This document shows positions 19,785 to 28,207 of a stretch of DNA of 64,000 bases, piece by piece; position 1 is the first letter of the stretch, and each line of letters begins with the position of its first letter. A program made the position numbers and the translations under genes. The DNA lies in contig NZ_CP049905.1 in assembly GCF_011305535.1 (NCBI RefSeq), positions 1,498,001 to 1,562,000 on the forward strand, given 5' to 3'. The notes under the pieces are model-generated. The model was given only the letters and a program-made list of their open reading frames with translations. It was not told the origin of the DNA and did no database searches. The stretch is from Diaphorobacter sp. HDW4B (GTDB lineage Bacteria > Pseudomonadota > Gammaproteobacteria > Burkholderiales > Burkholderiaceae_C).

Positions 19785-21101
19785 TCAGTCTTTCTTGAAT
19801 GGGTCCTTGAGCCCTGCCCAGCAGTCGGCATAAGCGTGGTCCAGCGCCGGGCTGTTCAAAGCCGCTTGCGTAGGAACGAAGCGATAACGGCTCTCGAACA
19901 TGAAGGCCAAAGTGTTGTCGAGCTTGTGCGGTTTGAGATCGGCGTGGCTGGCTTTTTCGAAGGCTTCTTCGTCCGGCCCATGCGGCACCATGCAATTGTG
20001 CAGGCTCGCACCACCGGGTTTGAAGCCGCCGGGTTTGGCGTCGTATTCGCCGTAGACCAAGCCCATGAATTCGCTCATCAGATTGCGGTGGTACCACGGT
20101 GGGCGGAACGTATCCTCCATCACCAGCCAGCGCGGCGGGAAGATCACGAAATCGCAATTGGCCGTGCCCGGCGTGTCGCTGGGTGAAGTGAGCACGGTGA
20201 AGATCGACGGATCGGGATGATCGAAGCTGATCGAGCCAATCGTCATGAAGTGGGTCGTGTCGTATTTGATGGGCGCAAGATTGCCGTGCCAAGCCACCAC
20301 GTTGAACGGCGAACTCGACGCAGGAGCCGTCCAGAAGTGGCCACCGAACTTTTTCACCAGATCGTAGCGACCTTGCGCTTCGTGTTCAAAGGCCGCCACA
20401 GGTGCCTGAAAATCGCGCGCATTCGCCAAGCCGTTCGATCCGATCGGGCCCAGTTCAGGCAAGCGAAACTGCGCGCCGTAGTTCTCGCAGATGTAGCCAC
20501 GCGAGACCCCATCGGGCAGCGCCACCTTGAACACCACGCCGCGCGGCACGAGCACGATCTCGCCGGGCTTCACATCGAGCACGCCCATCTCGGTCGTCAC
20601 GACGATGCGCCCCTGCTGCGGCACGATCAGCATTTCGCCATCGGCGTTGATCAGCGCGCGGCGCTCCATCGACCGGCCCGCCATGTACATGTGCACGCCC
20701 ACGCCGATCTGCGCATCGGCATCGCCGTTGGCCATCATGGTGCGCACGCCGTCGACAAAATCAAGCTCATCCACCTTGTCAGGAAATTCCGCGGGATGCC
20801 AGCGCAACGGCTCGGGCGGCACGGCCACCGAACGATCTGCGCCCGTCTGCCAATGCGGCTGTTCATAGCGCACATAACGTCCCGCCACCACCGAAGGCTG
20901 GCGACGATACAACCAACTGCGCCGATTGTCCTGGCGCGGTGCGGTGAACGCGGTGCCCGAAAGCTGTTCGGGATAAAGATCCATGGGCGCACGCTGCGGG
21001 CTGTTGCGCCCCTGCGGCAGCGCGCCGGGTACGGCCTCGCTGGCGTACTCGTTGCCAAAGCCGCTCTGGTAGAGGTACTGGGTGGCCTGTGATGAAGTCA
21101 T
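19785..21101 (-). CDS. hmgA: Homogentisate 1,2-dioxygenase
   Basis: A 438-residue iron enzyme that opens the ring of homogentisate to maleylacetoacetate. It shows the family start [15 protein letters not shown], the conserved PRGVVFKV and [13 protein letters not shown] stretches, and the metal site near [15 protein letters not shown]. The ATG at 21101 is preceded by an AAGGAG-type ribosome site. fahA follows directly, forming an hmgA-fahA operon. No dedicated regulator gene is adjacent; the divergent gene encodes an amidase homologue. A seven-base dyad upstream (21141-21170) may be an operator. Confidence 0.96.
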   Translation of the reverse strand: MTSSQATQYLYQSGFGNEYASEAVPGALPQGRNSPQRAPMDLYPEQLSGTAFTAPRQDNRRSWLYRRQPSVVAGRYVRYEQPHWQTGADRSVAVPPEPLRWHPAEFPDKVDELDFVDGVRTMMANGDADAQIGVGVHMYMAGRSMERRALINADGEMLIVPQQGRIVVTTEMGVLDVKPGEIVLVPRGVVFKVALPDGVSRGYICENYGAQFRLPELGPIGSNGLANARDFQAPVAAFEHEAQGRYDLVKKFGGHFWTAPASSSPFNVVAWHGNLAPIKYDTTHFMTIGSISFDHPDPSIFTVLTSPSDTPGTANCDFVIFPPRWLVMEDTFRPPWYHRNLMSEFMGLVYGEYDAKPGGFKPGGASLHNCMVPHGPDEEAFEKASHADLKPHKLDNTLAFMFESRYRFVPTQAALNSPALDHAYADCWAGLKDPFKKD

Positions 21102-21413
21102 GGTGACTCGTCTCCTTCGTCTGCTGCAACTGCGCATTGTCTCTTGAGATGATGACCGCAAGATCAAGAGCCTGCGTGCCTGTGGTCATTTGCCGCCTTG
21201 GCAAATCCGGATGAATCCGCAGTATAGAAATTGCGTCTCCCGCACCGTGAACGCGCTCATCCCGGCGCGTACCGAATCGTCCGAAAGATGCATGCCGAAC
21301 TCATATCCAAGACGATTCGGTAAGAAGCCGGAAGCTGCGGTTTCCGTTATTTGGACAGACAAATTTAGTCTTGCACCAGCCTCAGATTCTGAGCATCCAA
21401 GGAGCAAGAAATC
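21102..21413. promoter_or_regulatory. Divergent region between hmgA and the amidase homologue, with two dyads
   Basis: This 312-base gap holds promoters for both directions. Two inverted repeats stand out: CTCTTGA (21141-21147) with TCAAGAG (21164-21170), 40-70 bases upstream of the hmgA start, and TTTGCC (21189-21194) with GGCAAA (21200-21205). Either could be an operator; no named binding consensus was recognised. A strong ribosome site AAGGAG (21399-21404) precedes the plus-strand gene. Confidence 0.4.
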
Positions 21414-22718
21414 ATGTCTACAGCATCATCCAATGAAGCGACTCGCCTGAGCTACGGCTGCTGCGCCGGTTTGACCGAATGCGTTCACCAACTGAAGGGA
21501 GATTCGAGCATGCCGCAGGGCGAAGGGCTCGACACCGACAACATCCGCCGCACCGCCGACGAGCGCAAGAACAGCCTGCGCTCGCCCTCACGCCGCTCCG
21601 CTCTGGGCTGGGCGGGAATGCTTGGTCTTGGCTCGCTCGCACCACTGGCGGGTTGCGCCACATCGGGCACACCCGCTGCAGCCAACGCTGGTGGCGGCGA
21701 TGTCGCCGGCAGCACACCGCTGGGCAAGCGCCACGAACTGCCATCCAACAAGGACACCGTGCGCGTAGGCGCCATGGATCCGAAAGCGCCAGCCGCCGTC
21801 ACCGTCGATTCGGGCGACTGGGTGCACTATCCCAACACCTGGGTGAACTGGGCGGACGAAGCCAAGTACGGCATGCCGTTCGACGCGCGCGAGCCCATCC
21901 GCAAGCGCTACCCAGCGGGGCCTTATTCACTGGTGGGTCCGGTCGCCGTGCGCGGCGCAGAACCCGGCGACTGGATCGAATGCCGCATGCTGCGCCTCAG
22001 ACCCATCGAATGGGGTTGGAACAGCTCACCCCTTGGCGTGGGCGCGCTGCCTACCGAGTTCAAGAAACCTTATCTGCAGTATTTCAAGTTCGATGATGCC
22101 CGCAAGCAAGCCAGTTTCAAGAACGGCATTGCCTATGAACTGCAACCCACGCAAGGTGTGATCGCAGCCATGCCTGCAGGTAACGATCCGGTAAGCGGCA
22201 TTCTGAGCGGCGCTTACGGTGGCAACATCGTGCTGCGCGAACTGACCGAAGGTGCCTCCATCTTCCTGCCCGTGCAGCGCGCAGGCGGCATGATCTGGAC
22301 CGGTGACTCGCACGCAGCGCAGGGCGATGGCGTGGTCAATCAGACCGCCATCGAAACCGCGATGGAAGACATGCGCATCCAGTTCATCCTGCACAAGCGC
22401 TCGCCCCTCAAGACCTTGATGGTGGAGACACCCACGCACTGGATCGGCCTCGGATATGGAGATTCGTTGGAATCGGCCCTCACCGCCTCGCTGCTCAACA
22501 CCATGAACTGGCTTGCGCCCCTGGCCAAGATCGAGCGCGACGATGTGTACTCGCTCGTCAGCGTGGCAGGCAGCGTGCGCGTGACGCAGTACTCGCACCA
22601 GACCAACACCAACTACACCTCCAAGCCACCGAAGGGCGTGCACACCATGGTGCCCAAGAGCGTGTTCACGCCAGACCAGGCCGCGAGCATCTCGCGCCAG
22701 ACACGCACCGGTTCCTGA
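21414..22718 (+). CDS. Acetamidase/formamidase family protein, predicted Tat-exported lipoprotein
   Basis: A 434-residue protein whose mature part matches the FmdA/AmdA family (PF03069): GDWIECRMLRLRP, the MIWTGDSHAAQGDG region and a C-terminal SVAGSVRVTQY. These enzymes hydrolyse formamide or short amides. Unlike the cytoplasmic family members, it carries a twin-arginine-like motif (SRRSALG), a hydrophobic stretch and a lipobox ending LAGC, which suggests export by Tat and lipid anchoring. Two starts are plausible: ATG 21414 (AAGGAG, nine-base spacing) and ATG 21510 (GAAGGGAG, eight-base spacing); the second gives a more normal signal length. The NIPSNAP gene follows after 25 bases. The substrate is unknown. 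Confidence 0.8.
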   Translation: MSTASSNEATRLSYGCCAGLTECVHQLKGDSSMPQGEGLDTDNIRRTADERKNSLRSPSRRSALGWAGMLGLGSLAPLAGCATSGTPAAANAGGGDVAGSTPLGKRHELPSNKDTVRVGAMDPKAPAAVTVDSGDWVHYPNTWVNWADEAKYGMPFDAREPIRKRYPAGPYSLVGPVAVRGAEPGDWIECRMLRLRPIEWGWNSSPLGVGALPTEFKKPYLQYFKFDDARKQASFKNGIAYELQPTQGVIAAMPAGNDPVSGILSGAYGGNIVLRELTEGASIFLPVQRAGGMIWTGDSHAAQGDGVVNQTAIETAMEDMRIQFILHKRSPLKTLMVETPTHWIGLGYGDSLESALTASLLNTMNWLAPLAKIERDDVYSLVSVAGSVRVTQYSHQTNTNYTSKPPKGVHTMVPKSVFTPDQAASISRQTRTGS

Positions 22719-22743
22719 TGGACGCGCACGGCCCATTGCCATC

Positions 22744-23082
22744 ATGTTGATCGAACAACGCACCTACACGCTGGAGCCCGGCACATCGCCGCGGTTTCTG
22801 GCGGCATATGAAAGCCTCGGATTCGAGGCCCATCGCGACATCTACGAGCGTCTGGTTGGCTACTTCGTGAGCGAGACCGGAACGCTCAACCAGATCGTGC
22901 ATCTGTGGGCCTTCGACAGCTTCGAAGACCGCAACGCACGCCGTGATCGACTGCAACGCGATCCGCGTTGGCAGAAATACATGGAGCAGGTCAAAGGCCT
23001 CGTCGTGCAACAGGAAAGCCGCTTGCTGCGCCCCATGGGCTGGTCACCGGCAATCCCCAAACTGAACGAGACGCCCCGCTAG
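22744..23082 (+). CDS. NIPSNAP family protein
   Basis: A 112-residue protein with the NIPSNAP fold signature (PF07978): MLIEQRTYTLEPGT at the start, IVHLWAFDSFEDRNARR in the middle and the closing ESRLLRPMGWSP. It belongs to the dimeric alpha/beta-barrel group. The biochemical role of bacterial NIPSNAP proteins is not settled. It has no export signal, so it should be cytoplasmic. It follows the amidase homologue by 25 bases and precedes a dihaem cytochrome by 78 bases, so the three may form one transcript. Confidence 0.85.
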   Translation: MLIEQRTYTLEPGTSPRFLAAYESLGFEAHRDIYERLVGYFVSETGTLNQIVHLWAFDSFEDRNARRDRLQRDPRWQKYMEQVKGLVVQQESRLLRPMGWSPAIPKLNETPR

Positions 23083-23160
23083 TTGGTTTGTGCAGGCCTC
23101 CAAACGCAAAGCAAAACCATCCAAGACAACAAACGATGATTATGAGGAAGTGAGCGAGAC

Positions 23161-23832
23161 ATGAAAACATACCGTGAACAGCACGACCGGCGCAGCGCAT
23201 TACAGATCGCCGCCGCTGCTCTTGCACTGGCTTGTTCTGCAAGCTGTGCATTGGCTGCAGAACCTGCCGCCGCCCCCAAAGGTCGGGCCGATCAGGGCGC
23301 GGTGCTGGCCAACCAGACCTGCGTGGCCTGCCACGGGCCTGGCGGCAACCCCACCATGCCGGACTATCCGCGACTTGCAGGGCAATTGCCCGAGTATCTG
23401 GCCAAGCAGCTGCGCGCGTTTCAGGCCCCTGCGGGGCAGCGCTCGCACCGCACTAGTACCATCATGCAGCCGCTCGCTGCATCGCTGAACGAGCAGCAGA
23501 TTCTGGATCTGGCAGCGTACTACTCAGCGCAGAAAGCGGGCGTCGCCAAGCCACGCGATCCTTCGCGTGTGGAAGCCGGAAAGAAGATTTATTTTGGTGG
23601 CAATCCGTCGAATGATTTGCCCGCCTGTGTGTCGTGTCATCGTGTGGATGGCAAGGGGTATGGGCCGGACTTTCCGCGGCTTGCTGGGCAGATGCCTGCC
23701 TATACCTCTCAGCAATTGAAGGACTGGGAGGCGCATCGCGGGGGGCGGGGGAAGTTGATGACGATGATCGTGCCGCATCTGCGGGCTGAAGATATTGAGG
23801 CCGTGGCGGACTTTATTGCTCAGATGCCGTGA
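23161..23832 (+). CDS. Dihaem cytochrome c (cytochrome c4-like)
   Basis: A 223-residue periplasmic protein with a signal peptide (ALQIAAAALALACSASCALAA) and two similar class I cytochrome domains, each with one haem site: CVACH and CVSCH. Likely Met ligands are in IMQPLA and MTMIVPH. Both domains repeat the PRLAGQ(L/M)PxY motif, as in cytochrome c4. It should carry electrons in the periplasm, possibly for the neighbouring exported amidase homologue or for an oxidase elsewhere. The signal region contains DRRSAL, which resembles a Tat motif, but c-type cytochromes are normally exported by Sec, so this is probably chance. A short terminator overlaps the stop. Confidence 0.92.
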   Translation: MKTYREQHDRRSALQIAAAALALACSASCALAAEPAAAPKGRADQGAVLANQTCVACHGPGGNPTMPDYPRLAGQLPEYLAKQLRAFQAPAGQRSHRTSTIMQPLAASLNEQQILDLAAYYSAQKAGVAKPRDPSRVEAGKKIYFGGNPSNDLPACVSCHRVDGKGYGPDFPRLAGQMPAYTSQQLKDWEAHRGGRGKLMTMIVPHLRAEDIEAVADFIAQMP

Positions 23833-23849
23833 GCTTTCGGCTCTTTTTT
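23831..23849 (+). terminator. Rho-independent terminator after the cytochrome gene
   Basis: The stop codon runs into GAGC-TTTCG-GCTC followed by a run of six T and further T-rich DNA. The stem is only four base pairs plus a T-G wobble around a TTCG loop, but the T-tract is good. Confidence 0.65.
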
Positions 23850-23882
23850 GTTTTTGTTTTCGTTGGGTGGTTACTTACGGAG

Positions 23883-24083
23883 GCCGGGTCTCGCCCCGGC
23901 GGGCGAGTAACTTTTTGCTTGCGCCAAAAAGTCACCAAAAATCGCTTTTCAATACCCGCGGCAGAACTCACTTTGCGACTGCGTCGCGCCGTTCGGGCAA
24001 CCGCCGCGAGTCAGAGGTTTCATAAGAGGTGTGTTACGGCACTTCGCGTTGCTCGTGCTGCATCTCGCGACCTCGCGAGATGC
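23883..24083 (-). repeat. Structured intergenic element, copy A (minus orientation)
   Basis: One of four related elements in the window. Read on the minus strand it gives, in order: a ten-pair hairpin (GCATCTCGCG at 24060-24069 with CGCGAGATGC at 24074-24083); a long-range stem joining 24001-24010 and 23955-23964; a hairpin whose loop contains GCGC between ACTTTTTG-type arms (about 23907-23937); and a GC hairpin ending in gccggg (23883-23888). It lies after the cytochrome gene, in a gap between convergent genes. It is mostly non-coding and has no known family name that I can assign. Confidence 0.75.
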
Positions 24084-24159
24084 TTGGGCGTAAGCCGCCC
24101 GACGAATTGAACTCTCATGCTCAACCATCGATCTTTTCCGTCGCGATGCTTGCGCCTCC

Positions 24160-24335
24160 GCTGCTGCATCGCAGAATGCAGCAGCCCCCTCCCCAGTTTC
24201 TACTCTGACTCACGATATTTGTCCGAGCGGAGCGCGCAGCGCGAAGGGAGTTATATCGTGGGACTTCAAAAGCGATTTTTGGTGACTTTTTGGCGCAGCA
24301 AAAAGTTACTCGCCCGCCGGGGCGAACACCCGGCC
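24160..24335 (+). repeat. Structured intergenic element, copy B (plus orientation, diverged stems)
   Basis: This element has the same order of hairpins as copies C and D, but the first two stems have quite different sequences that still pair perfectly: GCTGCTGCAT (24160-24169) with ATGCAGCAGC (24176-24185), and CACGATAT (24211-24218) with ATATCGTG (24253-24260). The third hairpin keeps the ACTTTTTG arms and GCGC loop, and the fourth keeps the gccggg/cccggc arms. It lies head to head with copy A and just downstream of the Ldh-type gene (minus). Its last 67 bases are almost identical to copy A in inverted orientation. Confidence 0.75.
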
Positions 24336-24351
24336 AGCAAAACTCAAAAAA

Positions 24352-25422
24352 TCAAACCAAAGGCCAAGGAACATCCAACCCAAATTCCAAAGCCAGCTTG
24401 CTCAAAGCATGCACAACCGGAGCGGCAAGGGTAATGCCCTCTTCAACGCGGAGAAGACGCTCCCCCTCCCCCCGCTCGCCCGGCATCAAAATCCGAGCCT
24501 GGCCAGCAGCCGGAAGATTCTTGATCGCCGCTACCAACGCCGCCATGTCCTGATGGAACTGCTCCAGACTAGTGACCTGCGCAATATCGATGGCCAACAC
24601 GAATGCGTTCTGCAGATGCTTGCGCTCATTCGGAGGTACGGCCAGCGACGTGGAAAGAATCGGATTGGCAGTCAACAAGCTGCACACCACTTCTGCCATC
24701 AACGCCAGGCCTGAACCCTTCGGTCCGCCAAGCGGCAGCAGCACCTTGGCCTTTGCCGCATCGAGTGTCGGCTCGCCGTGTTCGTCGATGGCCCAGCCCG
24801 CTTCCAGCGGCTTGCCCGCAGCGCGTGCCTGCATGAGCTTGCCCATGGCGACGGCGCTCGATGCCATGTCGAAGACGATGGGCGCGGCGTCCGCAGAAAC
24901 GCCCGGTGCAGCGATCGACAAGGGTGCCGTGGACAGTCCACTCTCGGCTGCGCCGTGGTACGCCATGAGCGGACCCGACGCGGCCATCGCAAGCCCCACC
25001 ATGCCTTGCCTTGCGATGTGAGAGGTGAAATAGCCCAACGCGCCGGTATGCGTGGTGGCCTTGAGCAAACCGACGCATGCGCCAGCCTTCTTTGCTCCGT
25101 CCACCACCGCATCGACCACGCTGTGCATGCCCACGGCACCTGCGCCTCCCTGACCGTCGATCACCACCAGCGCGGGCAAGCGTGTGATCGTCTTGGGTTC
25201 TGCATGGCCTGCCATTTCTCCGCTGGCAAGCCATTGCAAGTAAAGCGGCAGGCGCGACACGCCATGCGAACCGGTGCCGCGCAGGTCAGCCCACACCAAC
25301 GCATCGGCGACCTGAGCCGCGTTGTCTGCGCTCATGCCACCCGCTTGCAGCATGCGCGCAGCCCACGGCCTGAGCACATCGGCAGGTACGCGTACCGGTG
25401 CTGAAGCAGCAGTCGTCGTCAT
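24352..25422 (-). CDS. Malate/L-lactate dehydrogenase family (Ldh-type) oxidoreductase
   Basis: A 356-residue NAD(P)-dependent enzyme of the LDH2/MDH2 family (PF02615). Signatures are DALVWADLRGTGSHGVSRLPLYL with the catalytic His, the TTHTGALGYFTSHIA motif and the GGPKGSGLALMAEVVC segment near the C-terminus. Family members act on malate, lactate, ureidoglycolate, delta-1-piperideine-2-carboxylate and other 2-oxo acid/hydroxy-acid pairs, so the substrate is open. It overlaps the upstream hydrolase gene by four bases (25419-25422) and so is translationally coupled to it. Its stop codon lies 17 bases from repeat copy B. Confidence 0.88.
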   Translation of the reverse strand: MTTTAASAPVRVPADVLRPWAARMLQAGGMSADNAAQVADALVWADLRGTGSHGVSRLPLYLQWLASGEMAGHAEPKTITRLPALVVIDGQGGAGAVGMHSVVDAVVDGAKKAGACVGLLKATTHTGALGYFTSHIARQGMVGLAMAASGPLMAYHGAAESGLSTAPLSIAAPGVSADAAPIVFDMASSAVAMGKLMQARAAGKPLEAGWAIDEHGEPTLDAAKAKVLLPLGGPKGSGLALMAEVVCSLLTANPILSTSLAVPPNERKHLQNAFVLAIDIAQVTSLEQFHQDMAALVAAIKNLPAAGQARILMPGERGEGERLLRVEEGITLAAPVVHALSKLALEFGLDVPWPLV

Positions 25423-26318
25423 GCGTGCGCTCCGGCGGGCGCTTCTGCCTTGTTCTGAAGCGGGAAGAATTTGTTCAGCCAGCTTTGCACCAGATTCAGC
25501 GTGAGCGTGCTGTCGTCGGAGAAGATAAAGTGGTCAATGCCCGCCACCAGATGCAGATCGGTCGGCATCTTGGCCTTGGAGAACATGTCGATGGATTGCT
25601 GCGTGGGCGTGACCGAATCGACCGCCGGATGCAGCAGCATTAAGGGGCGCGGCGCGATCTGGCCGACGACATCGATGGGACGAAAATGGACCATGCTCTC
25701 CACCACTTCAAACGGAAATTCCATGAACGATCCGGGTGGCAGGCCGCTGCGCAGCGCCACCGGAATCGGCACGATATCAAATCTCGAGACGTTCATGGAT
25801 TCGCCCTTGGCGAGCTTGGCCTGTCCTTCGGCGCGCATGTCCTGAAAGCGTTGCCATGCTTCGGGCGACGCATGTTGTGCGCGGAACTTGGCTTCGCCGT
25901 CGCCCCAGCCGCCGGAAGAAATGCAGGCCGCCACGCGCTCGTCCACGCCTGCGGTGTACACCGCCACCGCCGCGCCAAAACTGTGGCCCATCACGGCGAT
26001 CGCATCGGACTGCACTTCGGAGCGGGTCTGCAGAAAGCTGATGGCGTTGCGCGTGTCTGCCACTTGTTCCAGGCAGATCACGCGGGCACGCTGGCCTTCG
26101 CTTTGGCCGCAGCCGCGCATGTCAAAGCGCAGCACCACATAACCCAGACGTTCGAACAAACGGCTGGCAAGCATCACCATGCCATCGTCCTTGTTGCTGC
26201 CAAAACCGTGGAGCACGATGATGGCCGGACGGGGCTCGTTGGCGGCGCGCTGATCGGGCACTTGCAGAACGCCGGACAGCTTCAAGCCGTCGGAGGGGAT
26301 GGTGACTTGGTGTTCCAT
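25419..26318 (-). CDS. Alpha/beta hydrolase (dienelactone hydrolase/peptidase-like)
   Basis: A 299-residue soluble alpha/beta hydrolase. It has the oxyanion-hole stretch VLHGFGSNKDD, RFDMRGCGQSEG, the nucleophile elbow GHSFGA, and a late Asp (HPAVDSVTP) and His (GIDHFIFSD) that complete the triad. The substrate is unknown. I used the ATG at 26318 because the reading upstream has no family similarity. It is followed, with a four-base overlap, by the Ldh-type dehydrogenase, and is preceded 82 bases upstream by a second hydrolase in the same direction, so the three probably form one operon. Confidence 0.85.
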   Translation of the reverse strand: MEHQVTIPSDGLKLSGVLQVPDQRAANEPRPAIIVLHGFGSNKDDGMVMLASRLFERLGYVVLRFDMRGCGQSEGQRARVICLEQVADTRNAISFLQTRSEVQSDAIAVMGHSFGAAVAVYTAGVDERVAACISSGGWGDGEAKFRAQHASPEAWQRFQDMRAEGQAKLAKGESMNVSRFDIVPIPVALRSGLPPGSFMEFPFEVVESMVHFRPIDVVGQIAPRPLMLLHPAVDSVTPTQQSIDMFSKAKMPTDLHLVAGIDHFIFSDDSTLTLNLVQSWLNKFFPLQNKAEAPAGAHA

Positions 26319-26400
26319 GATGACTGTTCTCGCTTGGGGTTCTTTCAATCGGACCGTGCGGTGATTGACGTGGGGTTGAAGTTGGAAAATAGGCTTGGCG

Positions 26401-27159
26401 TCACGCGGCCAGAAAGCGCTCTACCGCTGTGGCAAGTGCTACCGGCGTTTCATCCATCGGATAGTGGCCTGCGTTGGCCAAGGTCTCGATGTGTGCATTG
26501 GGATAGAGCTGCAGATACGTGGCCCTCATGACCTCGGCAGTGAGTCCCGGATCATGTTCGCCCACCACTACCAGCATGGGATTCGGTAGACCTGCCAAAC
26601 CGGTAGAATGGTCGGTGCGCGCCCAGGAGGGCAAGTAAGCAGCGAAGACATCACGGTCGGAATGCTGCATCGAATGCGCCACCATCTGCTCGATCCAATG
26701 CGCGGAGAGGCGATTGCCGGTGCTGTGGTTGATGATTCCGGCACGCGTCGCAGCATCATCCGCAGCGCTGGAAAACAGCGCCCAGGTGGCATCGTCGAAC
26801 GGCACGCCGAATGCGGGCACGGGCGTCACGGCAATCAGCTTGCGCACACGTTGTGGCGCACGCTTCAGCACCAGTTGAATCACCTTGCCGCCCATCGAAT
26901 GGCCGATCAGATCGAACTCCTTCCAGCCCAATTCGTCGGCCAGAGCGACCACGTCGTCGGCCACGGCGTCCATGGTGTGCGGCCCGCTCTCGCCACGCCG
27001 CGCGCCGTAGCCGCGGCAGTCCATGAAGGCGTAGGTGAAGCGCTCTGTGTCCACCACTTTCGCGAACGTGTCCCACGCATGGGCGCTGCCGAACCAACCA
27101 TGCACCACGATGACATGGCGCGGTCCGTTTCCAACGATGAAGGCTTGTTTGTTGTTCAT
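26401..27159 (-). CDS. Alpha/beta hydrolase
   Basis: A 252-residue alpha/beta-fold hydrolase with VVHGWFGSAHAWD (oxyanion region), GHSMGGKVI (nucleophile elbow), GEHDPGL (acid) and NAGHYPMDE (His). The overall look is that of a small esterase or C-C bond hydrolase; no substrate can be given. It is the first gene of a minus-strand group with the next hydrolase and the Ldh-type enzyme. A divergent AraC-type regulator begins 191 bases away and is a likely controller. Confidence 0.87.
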   Translation of the reverse strand: MNNKQAFIVGNGPRHVIVVHGWFGSAHAWDTFAKVVDTERFTYAFMDCRGYGARRGESGPHTMDAVADDVVALADELGWKEFDLIGHSMGGKVIQLVLKRAPQRVRKLIAVTPVPAFGVPFDDATWALFSSAADDAATRAGIINHSTGNRLSAHWIEQMVAHSMQHSDRDVFAAYLPSWARTDHSTGLAGLPNPMLVVVGEHDPGLTAEVMRATYLQLYPNAHIETLANAGHYPMDETPVALATAVERFLAA

Positions 27160-27350
27160 GATCTGTTTGTCTCCTTGAAATCCTCTGCAAGGTTCCTGCC
27201 AAGCGGCTACTGGCTAGCCCGCTCGACATGGCTGTCACTTTAGGATCAAAATGCAGCGAAGCCCGCCCCTCGCAATCCGACCGCTTACCCGTTCGTCCGA
27301 TTTTGCAAAGAGGAACCAAACAGGCACCGTGACAGACAGGAGACAAACCA

Positions 27351-28193
27351 ATGAGCCAGGAAGCGCCATCCGTGGCCGTGCAAGGCAACTTTGGTCGCGT
27401 GGCCGTGCATGCCACGGCCAGAGCGCTGGTGGAGCATGCCCATCAGGAATTCAATTTCATCTTCCATCTGGGCGGCGCGCCCTCGGGCTTCGTTGTAGGA
27501 CAGCACCGCTACGTGCTCAACGAGTCCACGGCCATTCTGGTCAATCCGTGGCTGCCGCACAGCAAGCTCGCCAGCGAAGGCAATGCCGTCACCAATGTGC
27601 TGACCGTGCTGCCCGACGCGGGCTGGCTCTCGCAAGCGCTCGACTGTGTGGGTCTGCCTTTGGTGCGATTGTTTGAAAAGCCCGATGCAACCGTCAGCCC
27701 TGAACTGCACCGCTGCGTGATGCGGCTGGGCTCTGCCATGCAGGCGGGTGCGGCCTTCATGGAATCGCAGTACGAACCGATGGTGCTGGATCTGGTGCAG
27801 GAACTCGTGCGGAACTACGTGCCTGCCACCACGCTGGAAGGCGTGCAACGCGCCACCCGGCCCATGGATGCGCGCGTGCTCAAGTCACTGGGGTTGATTC
27901 GATCCAAGGCTGCCGAGAACCCGAGCCTTGAATGGGTGGCGAGCGAAGTGGGCCTGTCGCGCTCGCGCTTTTTCGAGCAGTTCAAGGCCTGCGTGGGCGT
28001 CACGCCGCAGCAGTATCTCGACTGGGCGCGCATGGGTGTGGCTACCGAACTGCTGGCACGCGGAGAACAAAGCCTGGCGGAGATTTCCGATTCGCTCGGT
28101 TTCTCCGCACCCAGTCACTTCGCGCGCTTTTTCACGCAGCACATGGGCGTTCCGCCCAGCGAATATCGGCGCGGCGTGATCGTCGAAGCTTGA
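27351..28193 (+). CDS. AraC family transcriptional regulator
   Basis: A 280-residue regulator. The N-terminal half is a cupin-type ligand-binding domain (ARALVEHAHQEFNFIFHLGG, VNPWLPHSKL). The C-terminal 100 residues hold the two helix-turn-helix units of AraC proteins: EWVASEVGLSRSRFFEQFK and LAEISDSLGFSAPSHFARFF, ending MGVPPSEYRRG. It is divergent from the hydrolase/dehydrogenase operon and probably controls it; the inducer is unknown. The protein ends 14 bases before the converging DsbA-family gene. Confidence 0.9.
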   Translation: MSQEAPSVAVQGNFGRVAVHATARALVEHAHQEFNFIFHLGGAPSGFVVGQHRYVLNESTAILVNPWLPHSKLASEGNAVTNVLTVLPDAGWLSQALDCVGLPLVRLFEKPDATVSPELHRCVMRLGSAMQAGAAFMESQYEPMVLDLVQELVRNYVPATTLEGVQRATRPMDARVLKSLGLIRSKAAENPSLEWVASEVGLSRSRFFEQFKACVGVTPQQYLDWARMGVATELLARGEQSLAEISDSLGFSAPSHFARFFTQHMGVPPSEYRRGVIVEA

Positions 28194-28207
28194 ACTCGAA
28201 GTGAGCG

